A stretch of DNA of 50,941 bases from Geotalea sp. SG265 (GCF_022808985.1 NZ_JAKZFT010000022.1:1-50941), one strand, 5' to 3'; counted from the first letter of the stretch, positions 16,964 to 25,640 are shown. Notes: generated by a model from the sequence alone, not told the origin. A program made the numbers and translations.

Positions 16964-17388
16964 GTATCCGTATAATCTGGAAAGCTCGCCGATAGGGACC
17001 TCGGAAGGAAATGGAGTCGAAGCCTTTTATTTTTATTCTTTTTTTTCTTCGCTGTCAAAATGAGTTTCGGGCAGCTGCCGAGACGGTTGCCATATGGCCG
17101 TCCCGTCAACTATACTAAGCTATACTACAGGCGTGCAAGCGGCACCATAGCCATACGATGTTTTATTTTTCACCATGAAAGCATCAATAGTGTTGACAAT
17201 ATATTTACCCTGTGCTATTTAAATTTTATCGAAATTAAATTTTACAATATAACCGCCTGTATTTACATCGTTTGTCCATCAATATTTTTACTAAAGCTAA
17301 AATAGCTTCTGGTAAAAAGTGATTTGAAGCGATACCCGACCAAAGGGTTATGATCCATAGTAAACCAGCCACAGAAAGAGGTTGCGCG
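16964..17388. other. 425-bp intergenic region, AT-rich
   Basis: It separates the divergent ABC exporter and hdr genes. The first ~50 bp hold the exporter's extra N-terminal frame. TATACT-like boxes occur near 17110-17130. A strong promoter lies at 17193-17221, followed by a ~165-nt AT-rich untranslated leader to hdrC. I see no gene in it. Confidence 0.6.
17193..17221 (+). promoter_or_regulatory. Sigma70-type promoter of the hdr-flx operon
   Basis: Perfect TTGACA (17193-17198), 17-bp spacer, TATTTA (17216-17221). It is the only strong promoter seen ahead of hdrCBA-flxDCBA, and the long leader leaves room for further regulation. Confidence 0.7.
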
Positions 17389-17973
17389 GTGAAACGCAAA
17401 AAGATGCTCCTGTCCAACGAAACCATCAATATCGGTTTCGTCAATAAAGTCGAGGCCCTTTCCGGCACCTCGGTGCGCCGTTGTTTCCAATGCGGCAAGT
17501 GCTCGGCCGGCTGTCCCATGGCGAGCTTTATGGAGCATCCCCCCAACCGTGTCGTGCGTCTTCTCCAGCTCGGCCAGTGGGAACGGATCCTGGCAGGTCG
17601 ATCCATCTGGTACTGTGCCTCCTGCGAGACCTGCGCCACCCGCTGTCCCAACAAGGTCAACCTGGCAGCAATCATGGATGCCTTGCGGAAACTCTCCTGG
17701 GACGCCAACGGCCCCTCCAAGGAAAGTTTCGTGCAGCTGGCCAACCGGCTCTTCATCGACAACATCCGCACCTACGGCCGCCAATACGAATTGCGCCTGG
17801 GGGCCGTCTTCAACGTCAAGAGCGGACAGTTCATGAAAGATCTGCTCCTCGGCCCCAAGCTCCTCAGCCGGGGCAAGCTGAAGATGTTCCACTCCAAGAA
17901 CCGGAACATCACCGAGATCGAAAATATTTTTACCCGCATTGAAGAGATGCGGAAAAAAGGGGAAGCTCCCTAA
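17389..17973 (+). CDS. hdrC: Heterodisulfide reductase subunit C-like iron-sulfur protein
   Basis: A 194-aa protein carrying two [4Fe-4S] motifs: CFQCGKCSAGCP (about residues 31-42) and CASCETCATRCP (about 75-86). This is the HdrC two-cluster ferredoxin that relays electrons from HdrA to HdrB. I chose GTG 17389 because AAGAGG lies 7 nt upstream; an in-frame ATG at 17350 would add 13 residues but has no comparable site. The C-terminal ~80 residues are helical and basic. It is the first gene of the seven-gene operon, 51 bp before hdrB. Confidence 0.92.
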   Translation: MKRKKMLLSNETINIGFVNKVEALSGTSVRRCFQCGKCSAGCPMASFMEHPPNRVVRLLQLGQWERILAGRSIWYCASCETCATRCPNKVNLAAIMDALRKLSWDANGPSKESFVQLANRLFIDNIRTYGRQYELRLGAVFNVKSGQFMKDLLLGPKLLSRGKLKMFHSKNRNITEIENIFTRIEEMRKKGEAP

Positions 17974-18024
17974 AAAGAGTGAAGTGAACAGAGATTCGAA
18001 ACGTTTGGTCTCGGAGAATAACCA

Positions 18025-18912
18025 ATGGGTTCAAAGCATAAACTGACTTACGCCTACTATCCTGGCTGCTCCCTCCATGCCTCGGCCAAAGAGTACGATA
18101 TTTCCACCCGCAGTGTCTGCAAGGCGCTCAGAATCGGCCTGGCGGAGGTGCCGGACTGGTTCTGCTGCGGCGCCACTCCGGCCCACAACGTGGACGAGCT
18201 GCTCTCCCTGTCCCTCTGTGCCAAGAACCTATCCATGGCAGAAGAGGTGGAGGGGGATCTGGCGGTGGCCTGTGCTGCCTGCTTTTCCCGCTTAAAGACC
18301 ACCCAGCACCACCTGGAACACAACGATATCCAGCGCAAGCAGGTGGAAAAGGCCATTGCCGCACCGGCTCCCGTTGGCAAGAAAGTCAAGCACCTGCTGG
18401 AGATCCTGGCCAGGGATCTGGGGCTGAACAAGCTGGAAGAAGCAGTCACCCGGCCGCTCACCGGCCTCAGGGTCGCCTGCTACTACGGCTGCCTCCTCAC
18501 CCGCCCCCCCGGCGTCCCGGAGCTGGACGACTGCGAAGACCCGAGGATCATGGAGGATGTCCTATCCGCCCTCGGAGCCGAACCGGTCCAGTGGTCGCAC
18601 CGCCTCGAATGCTGCGGCGCCAACTTCACCCTTTCCCGTCCCGGCGTCGTTCTCCAGCTCTCAAATGCTATCCTTGCCTCGGCCAGGGCGGCGGGAGCGG
18701 ACTGCATCATGGTCGCCTGTCCCTTGTGCCACGGCAATCTGGACATACGTCAGCAGGAGATCGAGGAAGGGTATCAGACCAGGTACGGCATGCCGGTCTT
18801 CTACATAACCCAGATGGTCGGACTGGCGCTGGGTATTCCCACGCCGCGCCTGGGGCTGGAAAGCATGATGGTCAACCCCATGCCCCTTTTGCAGGAGAAG
18901 CACCTTATTTAA
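18025..18912 (+). CDS. hdrB: Heterodisulfide reductase subunit B-like protein
   Basis: A 295-aa protein with two CCG domains. Each supplies a C...CCG...CxxC set: YYPGC, WFCCGA, ACAAC in the first half; YYGC, LECCGAN, ACPLC in the second. In archaeal HdrB these bind the noncubane [4Fe-4S] clusters that reduce the disulfide. The bacterial substrate is unknown; DsrC-type trisulfide/disulfide proteins have been proposed in sulfate reducers. GGAG lies ~9 nt before the ATG. Confidence 0.93.
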   Translation: MGSKHKLTYAYYPGCSLHASAKEYDISTRSVCKALRIGLAEVPDWFCCGATPAHNVDELLSLSLCAKNLSMAEEVEGDLAVACAACFSRLKTTQHHLEHNDIQRKQVEKAIAAPAPVGKKVKHLLEILARDLGLNKLEEAVTRPLTGLRVACYYGCLLTRPPGVPELDDCEDPRIMEDVLSALGAEPVQWSHRLECCGANFTLSRPGVVLQLSNAILASARAAGADCIMVACPLCHGNLDIRQQEIEEGYQTRYGMPVFYITQMVGLALGIPTPRLGLESMMVNPMPLLQEKHLI

Positions 18913-18976
18913 CCGTTTCACCGCAAAGGACATGGGAGGTTTTGTTCTTTCTCTGCGGTAAAAAAGAGGTTTTTGC

Positions 18977-20974
18977 ATGTCACGAATCGGCGTATTTGTT
19001 TGTCACTGCGGCGAGAACATCTCCCGCACCGTTGATGTGGAGCGGGTTGCCGCCTATGCAGCTCAGCTGCCCGGTGTTGCCTACGCCACCGATTACAAGT
19101 ACATGTGTTCCGACCCGGGGCAGAACCTGCTGAAAAAAGCTGTCGCCGAGCATCAGCTTACCGGCATCGTCGTTGCCGCCTGCAGTCCGCGCATGCATGA
19201 GAAGACCTTCCGCAAAGCCGCCCAGGCAGCGGGGCTCAACCCTTTCATGTGCGACATGGCCAACATCCGCGAGCATTGCTCCTGGGTCCACGAGAACCGG
19301 GATGAAGCTACCGCCAAGGCAAGCGACATCGTCCGGCTCATGGTGGAACGGGTCAAACGGGGAAAGGTTCTTGAGCCGATCACCGTCCCGGTGACGAAAC
19401 GCTCGCTGGTCATCGGCGGCGGCATTGCCGGCATCCAGGCGGCCTTGGACATTGCCGACGCCGGCCATCAGGTGGTGCTCGTTGAGCGGGAACCCTCCAT
19501 CGGCGGCCACATGGCCCAGCTCTCCGAGACCTTTCCCACCCTCGACTGCTCCCAGTGCATCATGACGCCAAAGATGGTGGATGCCGCCAACCATCCCAAC
19601 ATCACCCTCTACTCCTGGTCGGAAATCGAGAGCATCGACGGCTATATCGGCAACTTCTCCGTCACCATCCGGAGGAAGGCCCGCTCGGTTGACGAGGACA
19701 AGTGCACCGGCTGCGGCGTCTGTATGGCCAAATGTCCCCAGAAGAAGATCCCCAACGTCTTCGACAGGAACCTGGGGCTGCGGACCGCCATCTATGTCCC
19801 GTTTCCTCAGGCGGTACCCAACACTCCGGTCATCGACCGGGAACACTGCCTGAAGTTCAAGACCGGCAAATGCGGCCTCTGCGCCAAGGCCTGCGGACCC
19901 CAGGCCATCGACTTTGAGCAGCAGGACCAACTAGTTACGGAACCGGTGGGCGCCATCGTCGTTGCCACCGGCTTCGACCTCTACTCCATTGATCGGAAAC
20001 CCGAAGGTAGCTCCATCGAGGGTTATGGTGAATTCGGCTACGGCACCATCCCCGACGTCATCGACGGGCTGACCTTCGAACGCCTGGCCAGTGCCTCCGG
20101 CCCGACAGGTGGCAAGATCCTCCGCCCCTCCGACGGCAAGGAGCCGAAGCAGGTGGTCTTCATCCAGTGCGTCGGCTCCAGGGCGCGGGAAAAGGGAATC
20201 TCCTACTGCTCCAAGATCTGCTGCATGTACACCGCCAAGCACACCATGCTCTATCACCACAAGGTCCACGACGGCCGGGCCTACGTCTTCTACATGGACG
20301 CCCGCACCCCCGGCAAGTGCTACGACGAATTTTGGCGGCGGGCGGTGGAAGAAGAGGAGGCTGTCTATATCCGCGGCATGGTCTCCCGCCTCTACCAGCG
20401 AGGGGATAAGGTGGTGGTCATGGGGAGCGATACCCTGGTCGGGGTCCAGGTGGAAATCGAGGCCGACCTGGTGGTGCTGGCGACGGCTGTCCAAGCTCAG
20501 CCCAATGCCGACAGCCTGGCCCAGAAGCTGGGCATCTCCTACGACAAGTACAACTTCTATTCAGAGGCCCACGCCAAGCTCAGGCCGGTGGAGTGTGCCA
20601 CCGCCGGCATTTATCTGGCCGGTGCCTGCCAGGGGCCCAAGGATATCCCCGATACGGTCAGCCAAGCTTCGGCGGCAGCGGCCAAGGTCATGACCCTCTT
20701 CGCCAAAGATCAACTGGAGCGGGAACCGATAGTTGCACGGGTCAACGAGCGGAATTGCGTCGGCTGCTTCGCCTGCAGGAAGGTCTGCCCTTACGGTGCC
20801 ATCGAGGAGAAAGAGATCCGCGACCGCCAGGGAAACCTTATCCGGACCGTCGCCCATGTCAATCCCGGCGTCTGCGGCGGCTGTGGCACCTGCCAGGCCA
20901 CCTGCCCCTCGAAGTCAGTGGAACTGGATGGCTATACGGATGAGCAAATTGTTGCAATGATCGAAGCGCTTTAA
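18977..20974 (+). CDS. hdrA: Heterodisulfide reductase subunit A-like flavoprotein
   Basis: A 665-aa bifurcating flavoprotein. The N-terminal HdrA domain has VFVCHCG and a CSPRMHEKTF segment. The FAD Rossmann fold GGGIAGIQAALDIADAG lies at ~147-163, followed by GGHMAQLSETFPTLDC. Iron-sulfur motifs are CTGCGVCMAKCP, CGLCAKACGP and, at the C-terminus, CVGCFACRKVCP and CGGCGTCQATCP. All family cysteines are encoded as Cys, so this is not a selenocysteine variant. HdrA FAD is the presumed bifurcation site that splits electron pairs between ferredoxin and HdrBC. AGAGG precedes the ATG. Confidence 0.95.
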   Translation: MSRIGVFVCHCGENISRTVDVERVAAYAAQLPGVAYATDYKYMCSDPGQNLLKKAVAEHQLTGIVVAACSPRMHEKTFRKAAQAAGLNPFMCDMANIREHCSWVHENRDEATAKASDIVRLMVERVKRGKVLEPITVPVTKRSLVIGGGIAGIQAALDIADAGHQVVLVEREPSIGGHMAQLSETFPTLDCSQCIMTPKMVDAANHPNITLYSWSEIESIDGYIGNFSVTIRRKARSVDEDKCTGCGVCMAKCPQKKIPNVFDRNLGLRTAIYVPFPQAVPNTPVIDREHCLKFKTGKCGLCAKACGPQAIDFEQQDQLVTEPVGAIVVATGFDLYSIDRKPEGSSIEGYGEFGYGTIPDVIDGLTFERLASASGPTGGKILRPSDGKEPKQVVFIQCVGSRAREKGISYCSKICCMYTAKHTMLYHHKVHDGRAYVFYMDARTPGKCYDEFWRRAVEEEEAVYIRGMVSRLYQRGDKVVVMGSDTLVGVQVEIEADLVVLATAVQAQPNADSLAQKLGISYDKYNFYSEAHAKLRPVECATAGIYLAGACQGPKDIPDTVSQASAAAAKVMTLFAKDQLEREPIVARVNERNCVGCFACRKVCPYGAIEEKEIRDRQGNLIRTVAHVNPGVCGGCGTCQATCPSKSVELDGYTDEQIVAMIEAL

Positions 20975-21062
20975 AAAACAGTTCGAAGTTCTAAGTTATA
21001 CGTTCAAAACCTAACGCCTTTTCAACGTAGAACCTAGAACATAGAGCCTAGAACGGATCTTT
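20975..21062. repeat. Operon gap with a reiterated CCTAGAAC phrase
   Basis: The 88-bp gap between hdrA and flxD contains near-repeats of AACCTAGAAC/GCCTAGAAC (about 21031-21055) and nearby AAGTTCTAAG-like variants. No gene is visible. Other gaps of this operon also hold short reiterated phrases. Confidence 0.45.
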
Positions 21063-21548
21063 ATGGAACATGATTTTGAACCCAAAATAGTCGCCTTCGT
21101 CTGCACCTGGTGCACCTATGCAGGGGCCGATCTGGCGGGAACCAGTCGCATGCAGTATCCGTCCAACGTCCGGGTGCTGAAATTCCCATGCACCGGACGG
21201 ATCGATCCGGTCTTCATCCTCCGCGCCTTCCAGAAGGGCACAGACGGGGTCTTGGTATCCGGCTGCCATCCAGGAGACTGCCACTACATGGCCGGCAATT
21301 TCCACGCCCGCCGCCGTTTTGCCGCCTTCCGCCAGCTCCTTGAATTCATCGGCGTCGATCTAAACCGCCTCCAGTTCTCCTGGGTCTCCGCCGCCGAAGG
21401 GGGAAAATGGGTGGAGGTGGTGACGGAGTTGACGGAGCGGGTCCGCGCCATGGGACCGATGGTGGAGTTCAAGGAGCTGGAGATGGAAGAGCACTGGTCG
21501 GGAAAACTGGACAGTCCGGAGTTGAAAGAGGCATACCAGAATATCTAG
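21063..21548 (+). CDS. flxD: MvhD/FlxD-like [2Fe-2S] electron-transfer subunit
   Basis: A 161-aa MvhD-family protein. FVCTWCTYAGADLAG at the N-terminus, KFPCTGRIDP in the middle and SGCHPGDCHY form the cysteine set that binds an iron-sulfur cluster. In methanogens MvhD links hydrogenase to HdrA. Here no hydrogenase is present and the flavin module flxA takes its place. The ATG at 21063 has only a weak ribosome binding site. It is followed by a palindromic short repeat. Confidence 0.9.
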   Translation: MEHDFEPKIVAFVCTWCTYAGADLAGTSRMQYPSNVRVLKFPCTGRIDPVFILRAFQKGTDGVLVSGCHPGDCHYMAGNFHARRRFAAFRQLLEFIGVDLNRLQFSWVSAAEGGKWVEVVTELTERVRAMGPMVEFKELEMEEHWSGKLDSPELKEAYQNI

Positions 21549-21551
21549 TCG

Positions 21552-21587
21552 AGGTCCTATAAGTCCAATAGGTCCTATTGGACCTAT
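21552..21587. repeat. Palindromic AGGTCCTAT mini-repeat
   Basis: AGGTCCTAT occurs at 21552-21560 and 21570-21578, with an inverted AGGTCC-like arm at 21580-21587. GTCCAATA (21563-21570) and TATTGGAC (21576-21583) form an 8-bp stem around GGTCC. It sits just before the flxC ribosome binding site and could shape its translation. Confidence 0.7.
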
Positions 21588-21601
21588 GAAAAGGTAACCC
21601 A

Positions 21602-22534
21602 ATGCAACAAAACCATACCCAACTGGCCGACGACAGTTATTTCGCTGCCGTCACCAACGCCATCCGCACGGAGACCACAAAACTCCTCTCTGAGGGGACC
21701 GTTGCTGCCGTCATCGGCTATCAGGCCGGGACAAGGGCAGGTACCGTCATTCCCACGATAATCACGGATGCGGCCAAGGCCGGGGACCTCGTCTTCTCCC
21801 CCGGCTGCGTCAACAACCTGGCCCTCTACCTCACCAAGGCAAAGAAAGAGGTCAGACCGGCGGGCAAGGTCGCCATCATTGCCAAAGGATGCGACATGCG
21901 GGCCCTGGCCGGACTTCTGGGAGAATCCCAGCTGAAACGGGAAGAGCTCCATATCATCGGGGTCGCCTGCGTCGGGGTGAAGGGTGCCGGAGCCGGAAGC
22001 GGTGAAGCCCTTACTACCGGGACCATCGCCCGCAAGTGCCGCGAGTGCACCGTCCGTGCGCCGGAAGGAGCTGACGTCGTTGTTGGCGCGGTGCCGCCAT
22101 TGCCTGAATTTTCACCTGTGGAGGCCGAAGAGCTGGCCCGCCTGGAAGCCATGACGCCGGCCGAGCGTTGGGCCTTCTGGAAAGGGCATTTTTCCCGCTG
22201 TATCCGCTGCATGGCCTGCCGCCAAGTCTGCCCCTTCTGCTACTGCGAACAGTGTCTGTGCGACCGCAATCGTCCCCAGGCTTTGGAAACGACACCGCGT
22301 CCGGCGGGTAATATGGCTTGGCACATCGTCCGCGCCATGCACCTGGCTGGGCGCTGCGCCGGCTGTACCGAATGCGAGCGGGCCTGTCCGATGGACATCC
22401 CCTTGAACCTTCTCAACCGCAAGATGGCCAGGGAGTTGAAGACGCTCTACGATTTTGAGGCGGGGCTTGTGCCGGTGGAAAAGGGGCCGTTGACGGAGTA
22501 CCGGGAAGAGGACGACCAGAGCTTCATAAAATAA
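21602..22534 (+). CDS. flxC: FlxC-like iron-sulfur subunit, FrhB-type N-terminus
   Basis: A 310-aa protein. Residues ~1-175 resemble the FrhB/FdhB N-terminal and middle region (VFSPGCVNNLALYL, KGCDMRALAGLLGE). The C-terminal third has ferredoxin motifs CIRCMACRQVCPFCYCEQC (~residues 200-218) and CAGCTECERACP (~246-257). It probably transfers electrons between FlxA and FlxB/HdrA. AAAGG precedes the ATG. The flxB/flxC labels follow the D. vulgaris-type order FlxABCD read backwards and could be exchanged. Confidence 0.8.
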   Translation: MQQNHTQLADDSYFAAVTNAIRTETTKLLSEGTVAAVIGYQAGTRAGTVIPTIITDAAKAGDLVFSPGCVNNLALYLTKAKKEVRPAGKVAIIAKGCDMRALAGLLGESQLKREELHIIGVACVGVKGAGAGSGEALTTGTIARKCRECTVRAPEGADVVVGAVPPLPEFSPVEAEELARLEAMTPAERWAFWKGHFSRCIRCMACRQVCPFCYCEQCLCDRNRPQALETTPRPAGNMAWHIVRAMHLAGRCAGCTECERACPMDIPLNLLNRKMARELKTLYDFEAGLVPVEKGPLTEYREEDDQSFIK

Positions 22535-22590
22535 GAACCTGAAACATGAATCCACCGAAACTGTGAATCTGTGGACAAAAGAGATTGTAC

Positions 22591-23595
22591 ATGACAAAAA
22601 CCATCACCGAACAAAAGCTCCGATCCCTCATGGATCTCCTCCTCAAGGAGGGGAGGCGCGTTGTCGCCCCCCGGCAGGCGGGCAGCATTGTCCTCTATGA
22701 ACCGATCGACAGCGGCGAGCAGCTGGTCCTGGGAATCATGCCGCGGCGCTCGGCCAAGGAGACTTTTTTCCCGCTCTGCGAGACCATTCTTACCTATGGC
22801 AAGGACGGGAACGGCGTAATGGTGTCAGACGTGGATGCCGGCGCCTTTCCAGAAACGATCCTCGTCGGGGCACCCCCCTGCGATGCTGCTGCCCCTGCCG
22901 TTCTAGATGCAGTCTTCTCCTGGGATTACAACGACGAGTTTTTCCTGGAACGCCGTAAAAAGACGATTATCATCGGCCTGGCCTGCACCGCTGCCGACGA
23001 TGCCTGCTTTTGCACAGCCGTGGGGCTCTCCCCCCGGGACGACAAAGGTTCGGACCTCTTTCTCACTCCCGTCGCCGGCGGGGGGTACCTCTGCGATGCC
23101 GTGACGAAAAAGGGCAAGGTCTTCCTCGATACCTACGCATCATTTCTGGCCGGGGGTGAAGCAAAGCCGCTGCCGTCGGCCGAGCCTGCCGCAACACCTC
23201 TTGACCTGGCCGGGATTAAAGACTGGCTGGAGAGTAACTTCGAGAGCCCTCTCTGGCAGGAATTTGCCGACCGCTGCGCCGGTTGCGGGGCTTGCGCCTT
23301 CCTCTGCCCGGTCTGCCACTGCTTCGACATCGTCGATGAGGGGACCGAAACGAAGGGGGCGCGACGAAAAAGCTGGGATGCCTGCGGCTTCGGCAAGTTT
23401 ACCAACCACGCCTCCGGCCATAATCCCCGGGATATCCAGAACAAACGCTACCGCAACAGGATCATGCACAAGTTCAAGTACTACCAAGACAAGTTCGGCC
23501 AGACCCTGTGCACCGGCTGCGGCAGATGCGTCAGGAGCTGTCCGGTGGGGATCGACATCAGAGCAGTCTTGGAAGAAATACAGGCAAAACCTTGA
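22591..23595 (+). CDS. flxB: FlxB-like iron-sulfur subunit, sulfhydrogenase beta type
   Basis: A 334-aa protein resembling the HydB beta subunit of soluble sulfhydrogenase. The N-terminal part has VGAPPCDAAAPAVLD and GLACTAADDACFC. Two [4Fe-4S] motifs follow at the C-terminus: CAGCGACAFLCPVCHC (~230-245) and CTGCGRCVRSCPVGID (~307-322). I chose ATG 22591, not the in-frame TTG six bases earlier. With FlxA it probably forms the NAD(P)H-oxidising half of the complex. Its 125-bp gap to flxA contains ATCCGTG repeats. Confidence 0.82.
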   Translation: MTKTITEQKLRSLMDLLLKEGRRVVAPRQAGSIVLYEPIDSGEQLVLGIMPRRSAKETFFPLCETILTYGKDGNGVMVSDVDAGAFPETILVGAPPCDAAAPAVLDAVFSWDYNDEFFLERRKKTIIIGLACTAADDACFCTAVGLSPRDDKGSDLFLTPVAGGGYLCDAVTKKGKVFLDTYASFLAGGEAKPLPSAEPAATPLDLAGIKDWLESNFESPLWQEFADRCAGCGACAFLCPVCHCFDIVDEGTETKGARRKSWDACGFGKFTNHASGHNPRDIQNKRYRNRIMHKFKYYQDKFGQTLCTGCGRCVRSCPVGIDIRAVLEEIQAKP

Positions 23596-23720
23596 TGAAA
23601 CACGGATCGAGTATAAATGCGGATCAAGCTGCAAAAAGCGGTCAAGATTCTTGTTATCCCTCACATCCGTGAAATCCGTGTGCTGTTTTTGCCTTTGACG
23701 TTTGATCAAGAGGTCCAATC
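23596..23720. repeat. Operon gap with CACGGAT/ATCCGTG repeats
   Basis: CACGGAT occurs near 23602 and ATCCGTG twice within CACATCCGTGAAATCCGTGTG (about 23667-23683), giving both direct and inverted copies. No gene is visible. This phrase type is often dispersed in intergenic DNA of related genomes (recalled, not checked). Confidence 0.55.
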
Positions 23721-24566
23721 ATGTGTGATCACACCAAAAACATCTATAAACCCCAGTTGGCAACCATCGAGGCGATGATCGACGAAACACCCGATGTGCG
23801 CACCCTGCGTCTGGTCTTCCAGGACGAAGCGGTGCGGGAAAGTTTTTCCTTCCGCGCCGGTCAGTTTGCCGAATATTCCGCCTTCGGCGCCGGCGAATCC
23901 ACCTTCTGCATCGCCTCTTCACCTACCCGCAAGGGCTACATCGAGTGCTGCTTCCGGGCCACCGGCAGGGTGACCGAGGCTCTGCGCCGGCTGGAGGTGG
24001 GTGAGACCATCGGCGTGCGCGGACCATACGGCAACTCCTTTCCCATCGAATCTTTCTTCGGCAAGAACCTGGTCTTCGTCGCAGGGGGAATCGCCCTCCC
24101 CCCCTTGCGGACGGTGATCTGGAATTGCCTGGACTGGCGGGACAAGTTCGGCGACATCACCATCGTCTACGGTGCCCGCACCGAGGCCGACCTGGTCTAC
24201 AAGCATGAATTGAAGGAATGGCAGGAACGGGGGGACGTGCGGCTGGTGAAAACGGTGGATCCTGGTGGGAACAGCCCCGGCTGGGACGGCAAGGTCGGTT
24301 TCGTCCCCACCATCCTGGAAGAGGCCGCACCGGCAGCAGAAAACACCATCGGCCTCGTCTGCGGTCCGCCGATCATGATCAAGTTTACCCTGCCGGTGCT
24401 GGAGAAGCTGGGATTCAAGGACGATAGCATCTATACGACCCTGGAAAATCGTATGAAATGCGGCCTTGGGAAATGCGGCCGCTGCAATGTGGGCAACGTC
24501 TATGTCTGCAAGGACGGCCCGGTCTTTACCGCCGCCCAAGTCAAGGGCATGCCCCAGGAATTTTGA
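23721..24566 (+). CDS. flxA: FlxA-like FAD/NAD(P) oxidoreductase
   Basis: A 281-aa ferredoxin-reductase-type protein. The FAD domain (~1-110) has FRAGQFAEYSAFG and FRATGRVTEAL. The NAD(P) domain has VAGGIALPPLR and VCGPPIMIKF. The C-terminal CGLGKCGRCNVGNVYVC is the [2Fe-2S] motif of the HydG/DHODH-K family. It should oxidise NADH or NADPH (or run in reverse) and pass electrons to the Flx/Hdr chain. AAGAGG lies 7 nt before the ATG. It is the last cistron and is followed at 24594 by a terminator. Confidence 0.9.
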   Translation: MCDHTKNIYKPQLATIEAMIDETPDVRTLRLVFQDEAVRESFSFRAGQFAEYSAFGAGESTFCIASSPTRKGYIECCFRATGRVTEALRRLEVGETIGVRGPYGNSFPIESFFGKNLVFVAGGIALPPLRTVIWNCLDWRDKFGDITIVYGARTEADLVYKHELKEWQERGDVRLVKTVDPGGNSPGWDGKVGFVPTILEEAAPAAENTIGLVCGPPIMIKFTLPVLEKLGFKDDSIYTTLENRMKCGLGKCGRCNVGNVYVCKDGPVFTAAQVKGMPQEF

Positions 24567-24593
24567 ATGCTATTCGCTGTTTGTTGGGGGTTG

Positions 24594-24620
24594 GGTCCGG
24601 TATAAACCGGACCTTTTTTT
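24594..24620 (+). terminator. Rho-independent terminator of the hdr-flx operon
   Basis: GGTCCGGT-ATAA-ACCGGACC, a perfect 8-bp stem, followed by seven T. It is 27 bp downstream of the flxA stop. Confidence 0.95.
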
Positions 24621-24657
24621 GTGCGAATGTGATGACCCCCCCTTTTGTCCCTGAAAT

Positions 24658-24685
24658 AAAAAAGGCCGGGGATGTAACCCCGGCC
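24658..24685 (-). terminator. Rho-independent terminator for the MJ0042 protein gene
   Basis: On the minus strand GGCCGGGG-TTACAT-CCCCGGCC, an 8-bp stem, followed by six T. It lies 25 bp past the stop at 24711. Confidence 0.92.
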
Positions 24686-24710
24686 ATCTCGGATTCTTGA
24701 TTTCACTCTC

Positions 24711-25640
24711 TCACATATTGATACCCGCGACGATCTGCAGCTGCCGGTTTGCGGGATCTTCTTTTTTCTCTCCTGCATAGAGGCCGCGGATCTTGCACAG
24801 CATGTCCAGTCCCATCATGCGGGTCGGCCAGTCCGGTTTTTCCACCCCTTCCACATATTTGACCGCATGACAGATTTCCTGAACCATCTGCACCACATAA
24901 TCGTCGGTCATGCCATGCTCATCGAGCTTGGTAATAATGCCTCGCTCCGCCCTGCCCGCTAACGGACTTGCGGGCAGTTGCCCATTAGCAGAAGTTACCA
25001 CTTCGGGAACACGGGGGGTCGCTGTTGCCATTTCCGCCACCCCTCTTGTCACCGGCTCCCGGAGAGCCGCTCCGTCTCCCCCCATTGCGGCAGGTGTTTT
25101 AGCCGATTCCTTTTTCTGCCGCTCCACGAAGTCGGCAAAGGAATCGTAGCCGGGCTCCGGCTTCGGCGTTGCGGCCGGCTCGCTGGAGAAAACCTCCGCC
25201 AGGCTTTCGTCCGCTGCTATTCCGGCCCCGTCCAATTCTTCCACCTCTTCAAAATCATTGCTTTCCGTGATCTCTACAACGACATCTCCCTGGCCGTCAA
25301 CACCTTGTGCCTGCTTAGCCCCAGGATCGTTCCTGAAGAAAAAAGGACCGCCGCTGCCGACGTGCGGTGCATGCCGATCGGCTGGTTCTCGGGCGGCATC
25401 GCTAAATACCGAGGCATCGAAATCTGCAGCGCCAGCCGGCTTTACAGGAGCCTTAACAGGCTCTGTCGAAGCCGACAGATCTGCTGATCTGGGCTGGGAA
25501 GCAGGTGTGGCCACAACTGGTTCTTTTTTCAAGATAAAGGCATGAGAACACACAGAACAGCGGGCCTTTATGCCCGAATCCGGAATTTTGGCATCATCGA
25601 CCTGAAATTTGCTGTTGCACTTTTCGCAATAAACGATCAT
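24711..25640 (-). CDS. MJ0042-type zinc-ribbon protein of unknown role
   Basis: A 309-aa protein. Residues 1-38 form a zinc ribbon (CEKCNSKFQVDD...CSVCSHAF) of the MJ0042/zinc_ribbon_5 family often found at the N-terminus of deltaproteobacterial envelope or gliding proteins. Residues ~40-235 are low-complexity, Pro/Ala/Glu-rich and probably disordered. The last ~75 residues (MTDDYVVQMVQEICHAVKYV, PDWPTRMMGLDMLCKI) form a compact helical domain I do not recognise. GGAGAAGG precedes the ATG. There is no membrane helix, unlike many MJ0042 proteins. Confidence 0.75.
   Translation of the reverse strand: MIVYCEKCNSKFQVDDAKIPDSGIKARCSVCSHAFILKKEPVVATPASQPRSADLSASTEPVKAPVKPAGAADFDASVFSDAAREPADRHAPHVGSGGPFFFRNDPGAKQAQGVDGQGDVVVEITESNDFEEVEELDGAGIAADESLAEVFSSEPAATPKPEPGYDSFADFVERQKKESAKTPAAMGGDGAALREPVTRGVAEMATATPRVPEVVTSANGQLPASPLAGRAERGIITKLDEHGMTDDYVVQMVQEICHAVKYVEGVEKPDWPTRMMGLDMLCKIRGLYAGEKKEDPANRQLQIVAGINM

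Noticed and set aside
18980-19930. 316-codon minus-strand open frame
   Set aside because: Antisense to hdrA, whose cysteine motifs are intact.
18977-20974. Possible selenocysteine HdrA, given selB nearby
   Set aside because: The frame is uninterrupted by TGA and all expected ligands are Cys codons.
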